DNA of 11,295 nt from Devosia equisanguinis (GTDB taxonomy: Bacteria; Pseudomonadota; Alphaproteobacteria; Rhizobiales; Hyphomicrobiaceae): contig CAMDMH010000040.1 in NCBI GenBank assembly GCA_945901835.1, positions 1 through 11,295 of the forward strand. The letters are read 5' to 3'. The position numbers and the translations under genes are program-made. Below, one piece after another: positions 1 to 7,003 of the stretch (its first letter is position 1; every line of letters begins with the position of its first letter). Under the pieces are notes generated by a model, which saw only the letters and a list, made by a program, of their open reading frames with translations, was not told the origin of the DNA and searched no databases.

Positions 1-70
1 CGGTTCCGTAACGCTGACAGAATTCGATGAAGCTCAGCCCCTTCTGGAACTGCACCTTGTTGCGTGGCAT
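1..70 (-). CDS. IS1595-family transposase, N-terminal fragment cut by the window edge
   Basis: Reading the minus strand from the ATG at 70-68 gives 23 codons that begin MPRNKVQFQKGLS and end FCQRYGT. This resembles the opening of IS1595-family (ISXO2-like) transposases, where a short N-terminal stretch precedes a zinc-ribbon and a DDE-type (DDN/DDE) catalytic domain. A GGGAGG ribosome-binding site lies five bases upstream, which supports this start. The rest of the gene lies outside the window, so I cannot tell whether the element is intact. The insertion-sequence end should lie somewhere in about 71-160, but I could not define its terminal inverted repeat or target duplication with only one end visible. 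The family call rests on recognising the N-terminal sequence and is fairly confident; activity is unknown. Confidence 0.7.
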   Translation of the reverse strand, partial: MPRNKVQFQKGLSFIEFCQRYGT

Positions 71-203
71 GTCGGCCTCCCGTCCGGCGTCGGAAGACCG
101 CGTAACAAGCGGATGTGGCGGCATAGAGGTCATGACGGGGTAATCAAGAGAGTGCATCAAGAGCGAGCCCAATGTCGCGAAGCGCATCGAAATCCGCGAG
201 CGC

Positions 204-335
204 ATGCAAATTGCAGAGAAAAAATCATACAATCGAGGAATGTCCTTTGCCGCCGCCGGTGTCCTCGCCGCCTTTGCATGGGTTTGCTTCATTCTTATCA
301 ATTGGCACGCCATTGGTCGCGCTGCAAACTATTGA
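204..335 (+). CDS. Possible 43-residue single-pass membrane protein, or the 3' remnant of a longer gene
   Basis: An ATG at 204 opens a frame of 43 codons ending in TGA at 333-335. The predicted product has a basic, polar N-terminus (about residues 1-13) followed by a hydrophobic stretch of about 18 residues (FAAAGVLAAFAWVCFILI) and a short tail ending in RAANY, the pattern of a small inner-membrane protein. The frame is open back to 144, and the upstream codons read KRIEIRER with good GC3, so this could be the 3' end of a gene whose front was lost when the neighbouring IS inserted. The ribosome-binding site is weak (GCGAG just before the ATG). An inner ATG at 240 would give 31 residues. I do not recognise a family. 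Chance is a real alternative for a frame this short. Confidence 0.27.
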   Translation: MQIAEKKSYNRGMSFAAAGVLAAFAWVCFILINWHAIGRAANY

Positions 336-442
336 ACTCGGCTCAGTGCCCGCCAATTGAGCAATGTGAGAGTTCGCTCATCGCATTGGTGATCCCATGT
401 TTACTTCAACTGGGGGCTTCGCTCCATCAAGAAGCCCTGAAA

Positions 443-473
443 GGGACGCCGATGGCTCGCACCACCGGCGCCC
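443..473 (-). terminator. Candidate intrinsic terminator of glcB
   Basis: On the minus strand, about 17 bases after the glcB stop, GGGCGCCG pairs with CGGCGTCCC to form an eight-pair stem with one bulged T. An inner TGG/CCA pairing closes much of the loop. The 3' flank on that strand is TTTCAGGGCTTCTT, which is only moderately T-rich. The stem and its position fit a Rho-independent terminator, but the weak U-tract keeps confidence moderate. Confidence 0.4.
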
Positions 474-490
474 TCATCTTTTTCAAACAT

Positions 491-2671
491 TCAACCCTTC
501 GCCGCCCGCGCCTTCAACTCGCGGCGGCGCGCGTGCAGGATCGGCTCCGTATAGCCCGACGGCTGCTCGCGCCCCTTGAACACCAGATCGCACGCCGCCT
601 GGAATGCGATCGACGAATCGAAGTTCGGCGCCATCGGACGGTAAGCCTTGTCGCCGGCGTTCTGCATGTCGACCACTGCCGCCATCCGCTTCATCGTATC
701 CATCACCTGTCCTTGGGTGCAGATGCCGTGACGCAACCAATTCGCGATGTGCTGGCTCGAGATACGCAACGTCGCGCGATCTTCCATCAGCCCGACATTG
801 TTGATGTCGGGCACCTTCGAGCAGCCGACGCCCTGGTCAATCCAGCGCACCACGTACCCCAGAATGCCCTGCGCGTTGTTGTCGAGTTCGCGCGCGACCT
901 CTTCCGGGCTCCAGTTCACGCGATCGGCGAGCGGCACGGTCAGGATGTCGTCCAGATTTGCGCACGGACGCGAGCGCAACTCAATCTGCCGCGCCGCTAC
1001 GCTCACTTTGTGATAGTGGATCGCGTGCAGCGTCGCAGCCGTCGGCGACGGCACCCACGCGGTATTCGCGCCAGCCATCGGATGGCCGATCTTCTGCTTC
1101 AGCATCTCGGCCATCAGGTCGGGCATCGCCCACATTCCCTTGCCGATCTGCGCCCGGCCCGGCAACTGCGCCGCCAGACCGATGTCCACGTTCCAGTCCT
1201 CGTAGGCCTTGATCCACGGCGTCGCCCGCATGTCCGCTTTGCGGATCATCGCGCCGGCTTCCATCGAGGTGTGGATCTCGTCGCCCGTGCGATCGAGGAA
1301 CCCCGTGTTGATGAAACAGATCCGCGACTTCGCCGCGCGGATGCACTCCTTGAGGTTCACGGTCGTCCGCCGCTCCTCGTCCATGATGCCGATCTTCAGC
1401 GTGTTCCGCGCAAGCCCCAGCATGTCCTCCGTGCGATCGAACAGATCGTTGGCGAACGCGACTTCCTCCGGCCCGTGCATCTTCGGTTTCACGATATAGA
1501 CCGAGCCCGTCCGCGAGTTCTTAAGACCCGCCCCCGCCTTCAGATCGTGCATCGCGATCAGCGAGGTGATGGCCGCATCGAGAATGCCTTCCGGCATCTC
1601 GTTGCCCGCGCTGTCGAGCACCGCATCGATCGTCATCAGGTGCCCGACGTTGCGGATCAGCATTAGACTGCGACCAGCGAGCGTCAGCGCGTTGCCGTCG
1701 GCACCGACGTAGGCGCGATCGGCATTGAGCCGCCGCGTCATCTGCTTGCCGCCCTTCTCGAAGGTGTCGGCGAGCGTACCGTTCATCAGACCGAGCCAGT
1801 TGCGATAGGCCTGTACCTTGTCTTCGGCATCCACAGCCGCGATGGAATCCTCGAGATCCTGGATCGTCGTGACCGCCGCTTCCATCAGCACGTCGGCGAC
1901 ACCGGCAGGGTCCGTCTTCCCTATCAGATGCGTGCGATCGATCACGATCTCCGCATGCAAGCCGTTGTGCACCAGCAGTATCGCCGCCGGATTGGCCACC
2001 TCGCCGCGATAACCGGCGAAAGCCGCACCGTCCTTGAGGAAACTCTTGGTTCCGCCCTTCATCGCCGTGAAAAGTCGGCCGGTCTCGATCGTGTAGCCGA
2101 CCACATCGGTGTGGCTTCCCTCGGCGAGCGGCGCGATCTCGTCGAGCAGCGCGCGCGCGAACGCGATAACTTTCGCACCGAGTACCGGATTGTAGGAACC
2201 CGCCCGCGTTGCCCCGCCGTCTTCCGGCAGCACATCTGTCCCGTAGAGCGCATCATAGAGCGAGCCCCACCGCGCGTTGGCGGCGTTCAGCGCATACCGC
2301 GCATTGGTCACCGGCACCACGAGCTGCGGCCCAGCCATGGCCGCGATCTCCGGGTCGACATTCTTTGTCTCGACCGCGAAATCCGGCCCCGCCGGTACAA
2401 GGTAGCCGATCTCGGACAGGTAGGCCTTGTAAGCGGTGAAATCGAGCGGCTTGCCTTTGCGCGCCTGATGCCAATGATCGAGCTTGGCTTGCAAATCGTC
2501 CCGCTTGGCGAGCAGCGCCTTGTTCTTCGGCGCGAGATCGCGGACGAGCCCCGCCAACCCCGCCCAGAAAACCTCTGGCTTCACGCCCGTACCTGGCAGC
2601 GCCTCGCTCTCGATGAACTCACGCAGCACCTTGGCAACTTTCAAACCGCTGATCTCGATGCGATCGGACAT
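491..2671 (-). CDS. glcB: Malate synthase G
   Basis: This cytoplasmic enzyme condenses glyoxylate with acetyl-CoA to give malate and CoA, the exit step of glycolate/glyoxylate assimilation. The product is 726 residues, matching the monomeric G isoform (about 720-725) and not the shorter A isoform. Residues matching the E. coli active site are visible: Arg340 in LIRNVGHLM, the magnesium ligands Glu432 in MDEERRT and Asp460 in GFLDRTGDE, and the general base Asp631 in MEDRATLR. The long conserved block around AGANTAWVPSPTAATLHA (533-550) is intact. The frame runs open to 2749, but the ATG at 2671 is preferred: it starts the family-like MSDRIEISGL and has GAGAG a few bases upstream. The gene lies 157 bp downstream of the ABC permease pair, far enough for its own promoter. 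No glycolate oxidase genes are beside it. No frameshift or missing catalytic residue is seen. Confidence 0.97.
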   Translation of the reverse strand: MSDRIEISGLKVAKVLREFIESEALPGTGVKPEVFWAGLAGLVRDLAPKNKALLAKRDDLQAKLDHWHQARKGKPLDFTAYKAYLSEIGYLVPAGPDFAVETKNVDPEIAAMAGPQLVVPVTNARYALNAANARWGSLYDALYGTDVLPEDGGATRAGSYNPVLGAKVIAFARALLDEIAPLAEGSHTDVVGYTIETGRLFTAMKGGTKSFLKDGAAFAGYRGEVANPAAILLVHNGLHAEIVIDRTHLIGKTDPAGVADVLMEAAVTTIQDLEDSIAAVDAEDKVQAYRNWLGLMNGTLADTFEKGGKQMTRRLNADRAYVGADGNALTLAGRSLMLIRNVGHLMTIDAVLDSAGNEMPEGILDAAITSLIAMHDLKAGAGLKNSRTGSVYIVKPKMHGPEEVAFANDLFDRTEDMLGLARNTLKIGIMDEERRTTVNLKECIRAAKSRICFINTGFLDRTGDEIHTSMEAGAMIRKADMRATPWIKAYEDWNVDIGLAAQLPGRAQIGKGMWAMPDLMAEMLKQKIGHPMAGANTAWVPSPTAATLHAIHYHKVSVAARQIELRSRPCANLDDILTVPLADRVNWSPEEVARELDNNAQGILGYVVRWIDQGVGCSKVPDINNVGLMEDRATLRISSQHIANWLRHGICTQGQVMDTMKRMAAVVDMQNAGDKAYRPMAPNFDSSIAFQAACDLVFKGREQPSGYTEPILHARRRELKARAAKG

Positions 2672-2828
2672 TTGTTCTCTCATGATGTCTTGGATTGCGG
2701 CCCCGCGGACCATGCCGGACCAAGGCCCGCGGAACGCGCCCGCGTGCACTGCACAATCGCCCTGATAGACGCCTTGGGCCGAAGTCGCCAGCTGCCCTTA
2801 GGCCGCACCGGGCTTGCCCAGAGCGAAG

Positions 2829-3623
2829 CTAGCCCTTGGCGGTTCTCACCATGCCCCAGCGCACCACGGTCATCTTTTCGAGCGTGCCGAACACCAGCCG
2901 CTCGAAGGCATAGCCGATGAAACCGATAACGATCAGCGATGCGATCATCACGTCGGCATTGAGAAACTCCTTGGCGTCAAAGATCACCCAGCCGAGCCCC
3001 CAGACGGACGCCGCGAGCATCTCAGCGCCGACGACCGCGATCCACGCTCGCACGAATGCTTGCCACAGCCCCGCGATCACGAACGGAAACGCCCCCGGGA
3101 GGATCACTCGCCAGAACATCGAACGCTCGCCAGCCCCCATCGCGCCCGCAGCCCTGAGCCACAGGGGATTGACCGCGCGTACCCCAGACCATGTGTTCAG
3201 GATCATCGGAAACAGCGCCGCATAGAGCACGATCACGATCGCGACGGTACCGCCGATGCCGAACCACAGAATGAACACCGGCACCCACGCCAGCGACGGT
3301 ATCGGCATGAATGCCGTCACCAGCGGCAGGAAGAACTTCTCGACCGGCCGGAAGCGCCCCATAAGAATGCCGAGAGGAACCGCGATCATGATCGCCAGCC
3401 CGAAGCCGATCAGCACCCGCCACAATGTACTCGCCGCATGCAAGATCATGCTGCCGTCGGCGAGCATCGCAACCAACGTACTGATGATTTTCGGCAGCGT
3501 CGGCAGCAGTGTCGGCGGAAAACTTCCCGACCTGGCTGTCGCCTCGTAAGCGGCAGCCAGAATCGCAAGTCCGGTAACCGCCCGCAGCATCGACATCCAG
3601 TTGCGCTGGCTCTCTCCCGTCAT
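2829..3623 (-). CDS. ABC transporter permease, SsuC/TauC (NitT/TauT) family, second of a pair
   Basis: This is an inner-membrane permease of 264 residues, the usual length for the SsuC/TauC/NrtB family that imports sulfonates, taurine, nitrate, pyrimidine precursors or similar small anions. Hydrophobic segments cluster at about 13-28, 68-88, 100-122, 125-145, 180-205 and 225-245. The cytoplasmic EAA loop that docks on the ATPase is clear at about 157-178 (RAAGAMGAG, then ILPGAFP). Its ATG overlaps the stop of the upstream permease in an ATGA, and its own ribosome-binding site is weak, so translation is probably coupled. It is a paralogue of that neighbour, sharing the IPxLAxxP, LNTW, AMGAG and C-terminal VVRWGMV segments, which suggests an old tandem duplication and a heterodimeric channel. 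No ATPase or substrate-binding protein lies in the window, so the substrate cannot be assigned. Confidence 0.9.
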   Translation of the reverse strand: MTGESQRNWMSMLRAVTGLAILAAAYEATARSGSFPPTLLPTLPKIISTLVAMLADGSMILHAASTLWRVLIGFGLAIMIAVPLGILMGRFRPVEKFFLPLVTAFMPIPSLAWVPVFILWFGIGGTVAIVIVLYAALFPMILNTWSGVRAVNPLWLRAAGAMGAGERSMFWRVILPGAFPFVIAGLWQAFVRAWIAVVGAEMLAASVWGLGWVIFDAKEFLNADVMIASLIVIGFIGYAFERLVFGTLEKMTVVRWGMVRTAKG

Positions 3624-4450
3624 CCCGTCACCATGCCCCAGCGCACCACCGTTGCTTGCTCTATGCGCTGGAACACCAGCTTCTCCAGCACCAGCCCGAT
3701 CACGCCGATCGCGAAAATGCCCGAAAGCATGATGTCGCTAGCCAGGAACTCACGCGCCCCGAAGATCATCCAGCCGAGCCCCCACGGCACCGCCGCCAGC
3801 ATTTCCACCCCGACGAGAATACGCCACGCCTGCGCAAGCCCGAGCCGCAGCCCTGTCAGGATGTAGGGCAGGGCTCCGGGCAGCACTACGCGCACGAACA
3901 AGCTGCCGTCCCCGGCCCCCATCGCCTGCGCCGAACGCACCCAGATCTCCTTGACCGCTTTCACACCGGTCCAAGTATTGAGAACGATAGGAAACGTCGC
4001 GACGACAGCGACGAGCAGTATCACCGCGGGATTGCCGAGCCCGAACCACATCAAGAAGATCGGCGCATAGGCGAGCCCAGGGATCGGCGCACCGATCGAC
4101 ACGATCGGCAGCGCCATGTCCTCCACCCAGCGTATCCGCCCCATCAGGATACCGATCGCGACCCCGGCCACGGCTGCGAGTGCAAAACCGACGAACAATC
4201 GGACCAGTGTTTCGAGTACATGATGCGGCAAAGCACCCGAAATCGTCAGCCGCCAGAACGCGCCTGCGACCGTTTCGAGAGTGGGGAACAATCGCGCGGG
4301 AAACACGCCCATATGCGCGACCAACTCCCACAACCCCAGCACCACGACGAACGGAAACAAAGCTTCGACGAACCGCATGATGAGGCTCGCGCCTTGACGC
4401 CGCGACGTCCCACCCCAATCGACCGCAGCCGCCGGCTTCAGCTCGCTCAT
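3620..4450 (-). CDS. ABC transporter permease, SsuC/TauC (NitT/TauT) family, first of a pair
   Basis: This inner-membrane permease has 276 residues. A polar N-terminus of about 25 residues precedes hydrophobic segments at about 28-46, 84-104, 112-136, 140-158, 192-218 and 238-256. The EAA coupling loop is at about 172-194 (SAQAMGAGDGS, then VVLPGALP). The ATG at 4450 has GGGAGG close upstream, and its stop overlaps the start of the second permease, so the two form one transcription and translation unit. The upstream gene on the same strand is the ring-cleavage dioxygenase, 186 bp away, so read-through is possible unless the small hairpin at 4574-4592 terminates it. Most systems of this family use a homodimer from one permease gene. 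Two adjacent paralogues suggest a heterodimer, and the ATPase and binding protein must come from elsewhere or have been lost. Confidence 0.9.
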   Translation of the reverse strand: MSELKPAAAVDWGGTSRRQGASLIMRFVEALFPFVVVLGLWELVAHMGVFPARLFPTLETVAGAFWRLTISGALPHHVLETLVRLFVGFALAAVAGVAIGILMGRIRWVEDMALPIVSIGAPIPGLAYAPIFLMWFGLGNPAVILLVAVVATFPIVLNTWTGVKAVKEIWVRSAQAMGAGDGSLFVRVVLPGALPYILTGLRLGLAQAWRILVGVEMLAAVPWGLGWMIFGAREFLASDIMLSGIFAIGVIGLVLEKLVFQRIEQATVVRWGMVTG

Positions 4451-4573
4451 CCGCCCTCCCGATCGATTCTTACATTCTTCGTCAACCTCGACCGGCGAGC
4501 GCCTCCTTTGGAAGCCTCGTCATCCTCGCCGCTGGAGACCACTTTAGGCCGAGTGCGGCGGGGACCCAGCGAA

Positions 4574-4592
4574 AGGAGCGCCGAAGGCTCCT
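4574..4592 (-). terminator. Possible weak terminator after the dioxygenase gene
   Basis: Forty-four bases past the dioxygenase stop, the minus strand reads AGGAGC, a seven-base loop CTTCGGC, then GCTCCT followed by TTTC. The six-pair stem with a UUCG-like loop and a short U-run could terminate or attenuate transcription before the permease genes. It is short, so confidence is low. Confidence 0.3.
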
Positions 4593-4636
4593 CACATGGC
4601 GTGTCGATTTCTCGATAACCAGCACTCGATAGCCCA

Positions 4637-5638
4637 CTAGTTCGCGCCGATCTTGGAGGGATCGGAACCGACGCGGCCCGATCTGCGATCCGCCTCCGAC
4701 ATGCGCGCCAGCGTGAAATCGTAGTGCACCGCCGGCATGCCCTTCAACGGACAGTTCGGATCGTTCTCCACGACATTGGCGACCAGATCTTCCGACGACG
4801 ATCCGAACACCACGTCCGTCGCCAGATACTTGCTCGTCGACAGGTAAAGCGCTGTAACGAGTTCGCGATAGTCGGGCGCCGAGATCAGCAGATGAATGTG
4901 CGCCGGACGCATGCCGTGTCGCTTCTGAGCTCTGACCAGCGCCCCCACCGGGCCATCCATCGGGATCGAGTAGTCGAGCGGCGGTACGGTCCGGATGAGA
5001 TAGTTGCCGTTGGCGTCCGTGGTGAAGACGCCCCGGCTGTCCATTGCCCCCGATGCGTCGGCCTGGATATCGTAGAGGCCGTTCTCGTCGGTCTGCCAGA
5101 TGTCGATGCGGGCATTGGCGATGGGCTTGCCTTTGACGTCGGTCACGCGCCCGTACATCGCGACTTCACCGTTCGATATGTTCTTGCAGATCTGTTCACC
5201 CGGCTTGAAGTGTGGTGCGTTCTCGCGAAAGAATGGCCCGAGCAAGCTCGTATCGGTGGCGACCTCCATCGCCGTCGTGTCGTGCATGAGGTTGACCAGC
5301 GCCGACAGTCCGGTCGTGTCCGACAGCAGGATGAATTCCTGCCGCTCGGGCGTGCACGTCTTGCCAACCCGCGTCATGAAATCGATCGCGACAAGCCATT
5401 CGGCCGGCGTCAGCTTCACGTCCCGCGCGAACTGGTGGAGATGGGTGATGGCTGCTTCCATGATCTCGCGCAGGCGCGGATCGGGCGTCGTCGCCATCTG
5501 CTCGAGTGCCGCCTGCGTCACGGTCTCCGGCGTCAGATTGAGCACCTCTGGCTTTCCCGATCCACTGCCCCCCTTCCCGGACGGCCCCTTGACCTCGGCC
5601 GTATCACTGGATGTCTGACCGAAAAGCCACTTGAGCAT
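4637..5638 (-). CDS. Intradiol ring-cleavage dioxygenase, hydroxyquinol 1,2-dioxygenase-like
   Basis: This is a non-haem Fe(III) dioxygenase that would cleave a catechol-type ring between the two hydroxyls; for hydroxyquinol the product is maleylacetate. The 333-residue protein has an N-terminal dioxygenase domain (about 40-135, with the family-like RQEFILLSDTTGLS) and then the catalytic beta-fold. The intradiol signature at 161-189 fits fully (GRV, G-K-P, IDIW, GLY). The iron ligands are Tyr189, Tyr223, His247 and His249, with the conserved Arg244 in RPAHIH; their spacing matches catechol 1,2-dioxygenases. DYSIPMDGPVG and the VVFGSS segment favour the hydroxyquinol subgroup over classical CatA, but substrate is inferred. 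About 30 extra N-terminal residues form a Gly/Ser/Lys-rich linker. The ATG at 5638 is backed by GGAAGGGAG six bases upstream. It ends in TAG, showing that amber is used as a true stop here. No maleylacetate reductase is nearby. Confidence 0.88.
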   Translation of the reverse strand: MLKWLFGQTSSDTAEVKGPSGKGGSGSGKPEVLNLTPETVTQAALEQMATTPDPRLREIMEAAITHLHQFARDVKLTPAEWLVAIDFMTRVGKTCTPERQEFILLSDTTGLSALVNLMHDTTAMEVATDTSLLGPFFRENAPHFKPGEQICKNISNGEVAMYGRVTDVKGKPIANARIDIWQTDENGLYDIQADASGAMDSRGVFTTDANGNYLIRTVPPLDYSIPMDGPVGALVRAQKRHGMRPAHIHLLISAPDYRELVTALYLSTSKYLATDVVFGSSSEDLVANVVENDPNCPLKGMPAVHYDFTLARMSEADRRSGRVGSDPSKIGAN

Positions 5639-5657
5639 TGGGGGCTCCCTTCCTCGA

Positions 5658-5679
5658 TTTTGGGTAACTTTTCCGGTAA
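5658..5679. promoter_or_regulatory. AT-rich direct-repeat pair upstream of the dioxygenase
   Basis: The 219-bp divergent gap between the dioxygenase and the TctC gene contains two near-identical units on the plus strand, TTTTGGGTAA (5658-5667) and TTTTCCGGTAA (5669-5679), separated by one base. They lie about 20-41 bases before the dioxygenase start, just behind its ribosome-binding site. Paired direct repeats in an AT-rich patch of GC-rich DNA fit an operator or a core promoter, but no regulator gene is in the window and the match could be chance. I found no convincing -35/-10 pair for either gene. Confidence 0.25.
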
Positions 5680-5857
5680 ATCTACGCGAAGCCGGCGCGA
5701 AAGGGAACCGCAGCCGAGCGCATCTCCAGGAAGGCTGCCCACCACTCCCAATTCGATGCTATTGACCCAGCGCAATTGAGTTTGCCTTCGCAGCGTGCCG
5801 TTCTAGTCTGGCCTCCAACGCTCCCCCGATGGAGCGAAATTCCAGGGAGGCTACACC

Positions 5858-6859
5858 GTGCTTCGCAAATTCAGCCTGAGACGGTGCCGAACTGTCTTAC
5901 TGTCGACGGCGCTGATGTTTGCATCGTGGGTTCATCCGGCACACGCTCAATCCGACGCTGCCACTGAATATCCTAGCCGTCCCACACGCGTCGTCGTCGG
6001 CTTCTCCCCCGGCGGCAGCAACGATCTCATCGGCCGCATGGTCGCAACGAAGCTGTCCGAGCGTCTCGGAAAGCAGTTCGTGGTCGACAACCGCGCGGGC
6101 GCCGGCGGCATCGTCGGCAGCGAGATCGTCGCCAATGCCCCAGCAGACGGCTACACGCTGATGGTGATCTCGATCGCCCACACGGCAAATCCGTTCCTCT
6201 ACAAGCTGAAGTAGGACACGACGAAAGCGTTCGTACCGATAGCGCAGCTCGGGACGGGCCTCAGCATCCTGGCCGTTCATCCGAGCGTGCCCGCCAACAG
6301 CGTCAAGGAGTTGTTGGACTACGCGCGCGCCAACCCCGGCAAGCTTCACTTGGCTCACGCCGGCATCGGCAGCTCTCAGCACATGGTCTCTTCGCAGTTG
6401 CAGACGCAGGCCGGTATCGACATCGTGCAGGTGCCCTACAAAGGCGGCGGTCCAGCGACCATCGACGTAGTGGCCGGCCATTCACAGATGGCTATCTTCA
6501 AGGTCGTCCAAGTCTCGGGGCACATCCGTTCGGGCAAGCTCCGCGCACTTGCCGTCGGCAGCTTACAGCGGCATCCGAGCCTTCCGCATCTGCCGACGAT
6601 CGCGGAATCCGGCCTGCCCGGCTACGAGGCCGACAACTGGTGGGGAATGGTCGGTCCGGCCGGAATTCCCAAGCCCGTCATCGACAAACTCGCCACGGAA
6701 ATTGCCGCGATCCAGGACGCCGAGGAATTCAAGCAGACGCTGGCGAAGGAAGGCGCGGATCCGACGAAGCGCGGGCCGGAGGAATTCGGCCGCTTCCTGG
6801 CGCGCGAGATGGACAAATGGTCGAAGGTCGTCAAGGACGGCAACATCAAGCTGGACTGA
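5858..6859 (+). pseudogene. TctC/Bug-family periplasmic binding protein, interrupted by an in-frame TAG
   Basis: The frame encodes a tripartite tricarboxylate transporter-type binding protein (Bug family), which captures small carboxylates in the periplasm. It starts at a GTG with AGGGAGG seven bases upstream. A signal peptide ends at about residue 30 (PAHA before QSD). The two ligand-loop motifs VGFSPGGSND and DNRAGAGG follow. At codon 119 (6212-6214) the frame meets TAG after YKLK, then continues without shift through DTTKAFVPIA, YKGGGPATIDVVAGH and a full C-terminal lobe to TGA at 6857-6859. The total, 333 codons, is the normal family length. Homologues commonly read KLPYDT at this point, so a Tyr codon changed to TAG by one substitution is the likely cause. 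Everything else looks intact, so the lesion is recent, a sequencing error, or suppressed. The downstream GTG at 6287 could not give a secreted full protein. The ThDP enzyme gene follows after 144 bp on the same strand. Confidence 0.88.
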
Positions 6860-7003
6860 AACCGGTCCTGCCGACGCCGATTGATCTGCCGCCTTGATCG
6901 TTCGCCGGTAGAAGCCGATGCTGTGCGCAAATTCGGGATGCCGCATGGGCTGTGCTGGCGGCATGAGCCGCGCATTGAAATCGACAGAAAAGGCAGAACG
7001 CCC

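Larger units (their letters stand above)
71..490. other. Largely gene-free gap between the IS and glcB
   Basis: This stretch of about 420 bases lies between the transposase start and the end of malate synthase. It should contain one end of the insertion sequence, a possible small membrane-protein ORF (204-335) and a hairpin that may terminate glcB transcription (443-473). Its base composition is less GC-rich around 200-400 than in the neighbouring genes, as expected for non-coding or recently rearranged DNA. I see no tRNA, no second transposase fragment and no long reading frame with convincing codon use that is independent of the glcB gene. Confidence 0.5.

Noticed and set aside
113..1666. 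Plus-strand frame of 517 codons opposite glcB
   Set aside because: It is antisense to clearly conserved malate synthase codons. The product is rich in Arg and His with no recognisable domain, as expected from a GC-rich gene read backwards.
2703..2732. CCGCGG inverted repeat between the permeases and glcB as a terminator or operator
   Set aside because: Six-base GC palindromes are frequent by chance at this base composition, the loop is long and no T-run follows.
2814..4618. Long plus-strand frames opposite the two permease genes (350 and 320 codons)
   Set aside because: They are His/Arg/Asp-rich readings of the reverse complement of hydrophobic membrane segments, a well-known shadow effect.
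5776..5807. TTGAGT with TTCTAG/TCTAGT as a sigma-70 promoter for the broken TctC gene
   Set aside because: The spacer is 19-20 bases and the -10 match is poor, so this cannot be told from chance.
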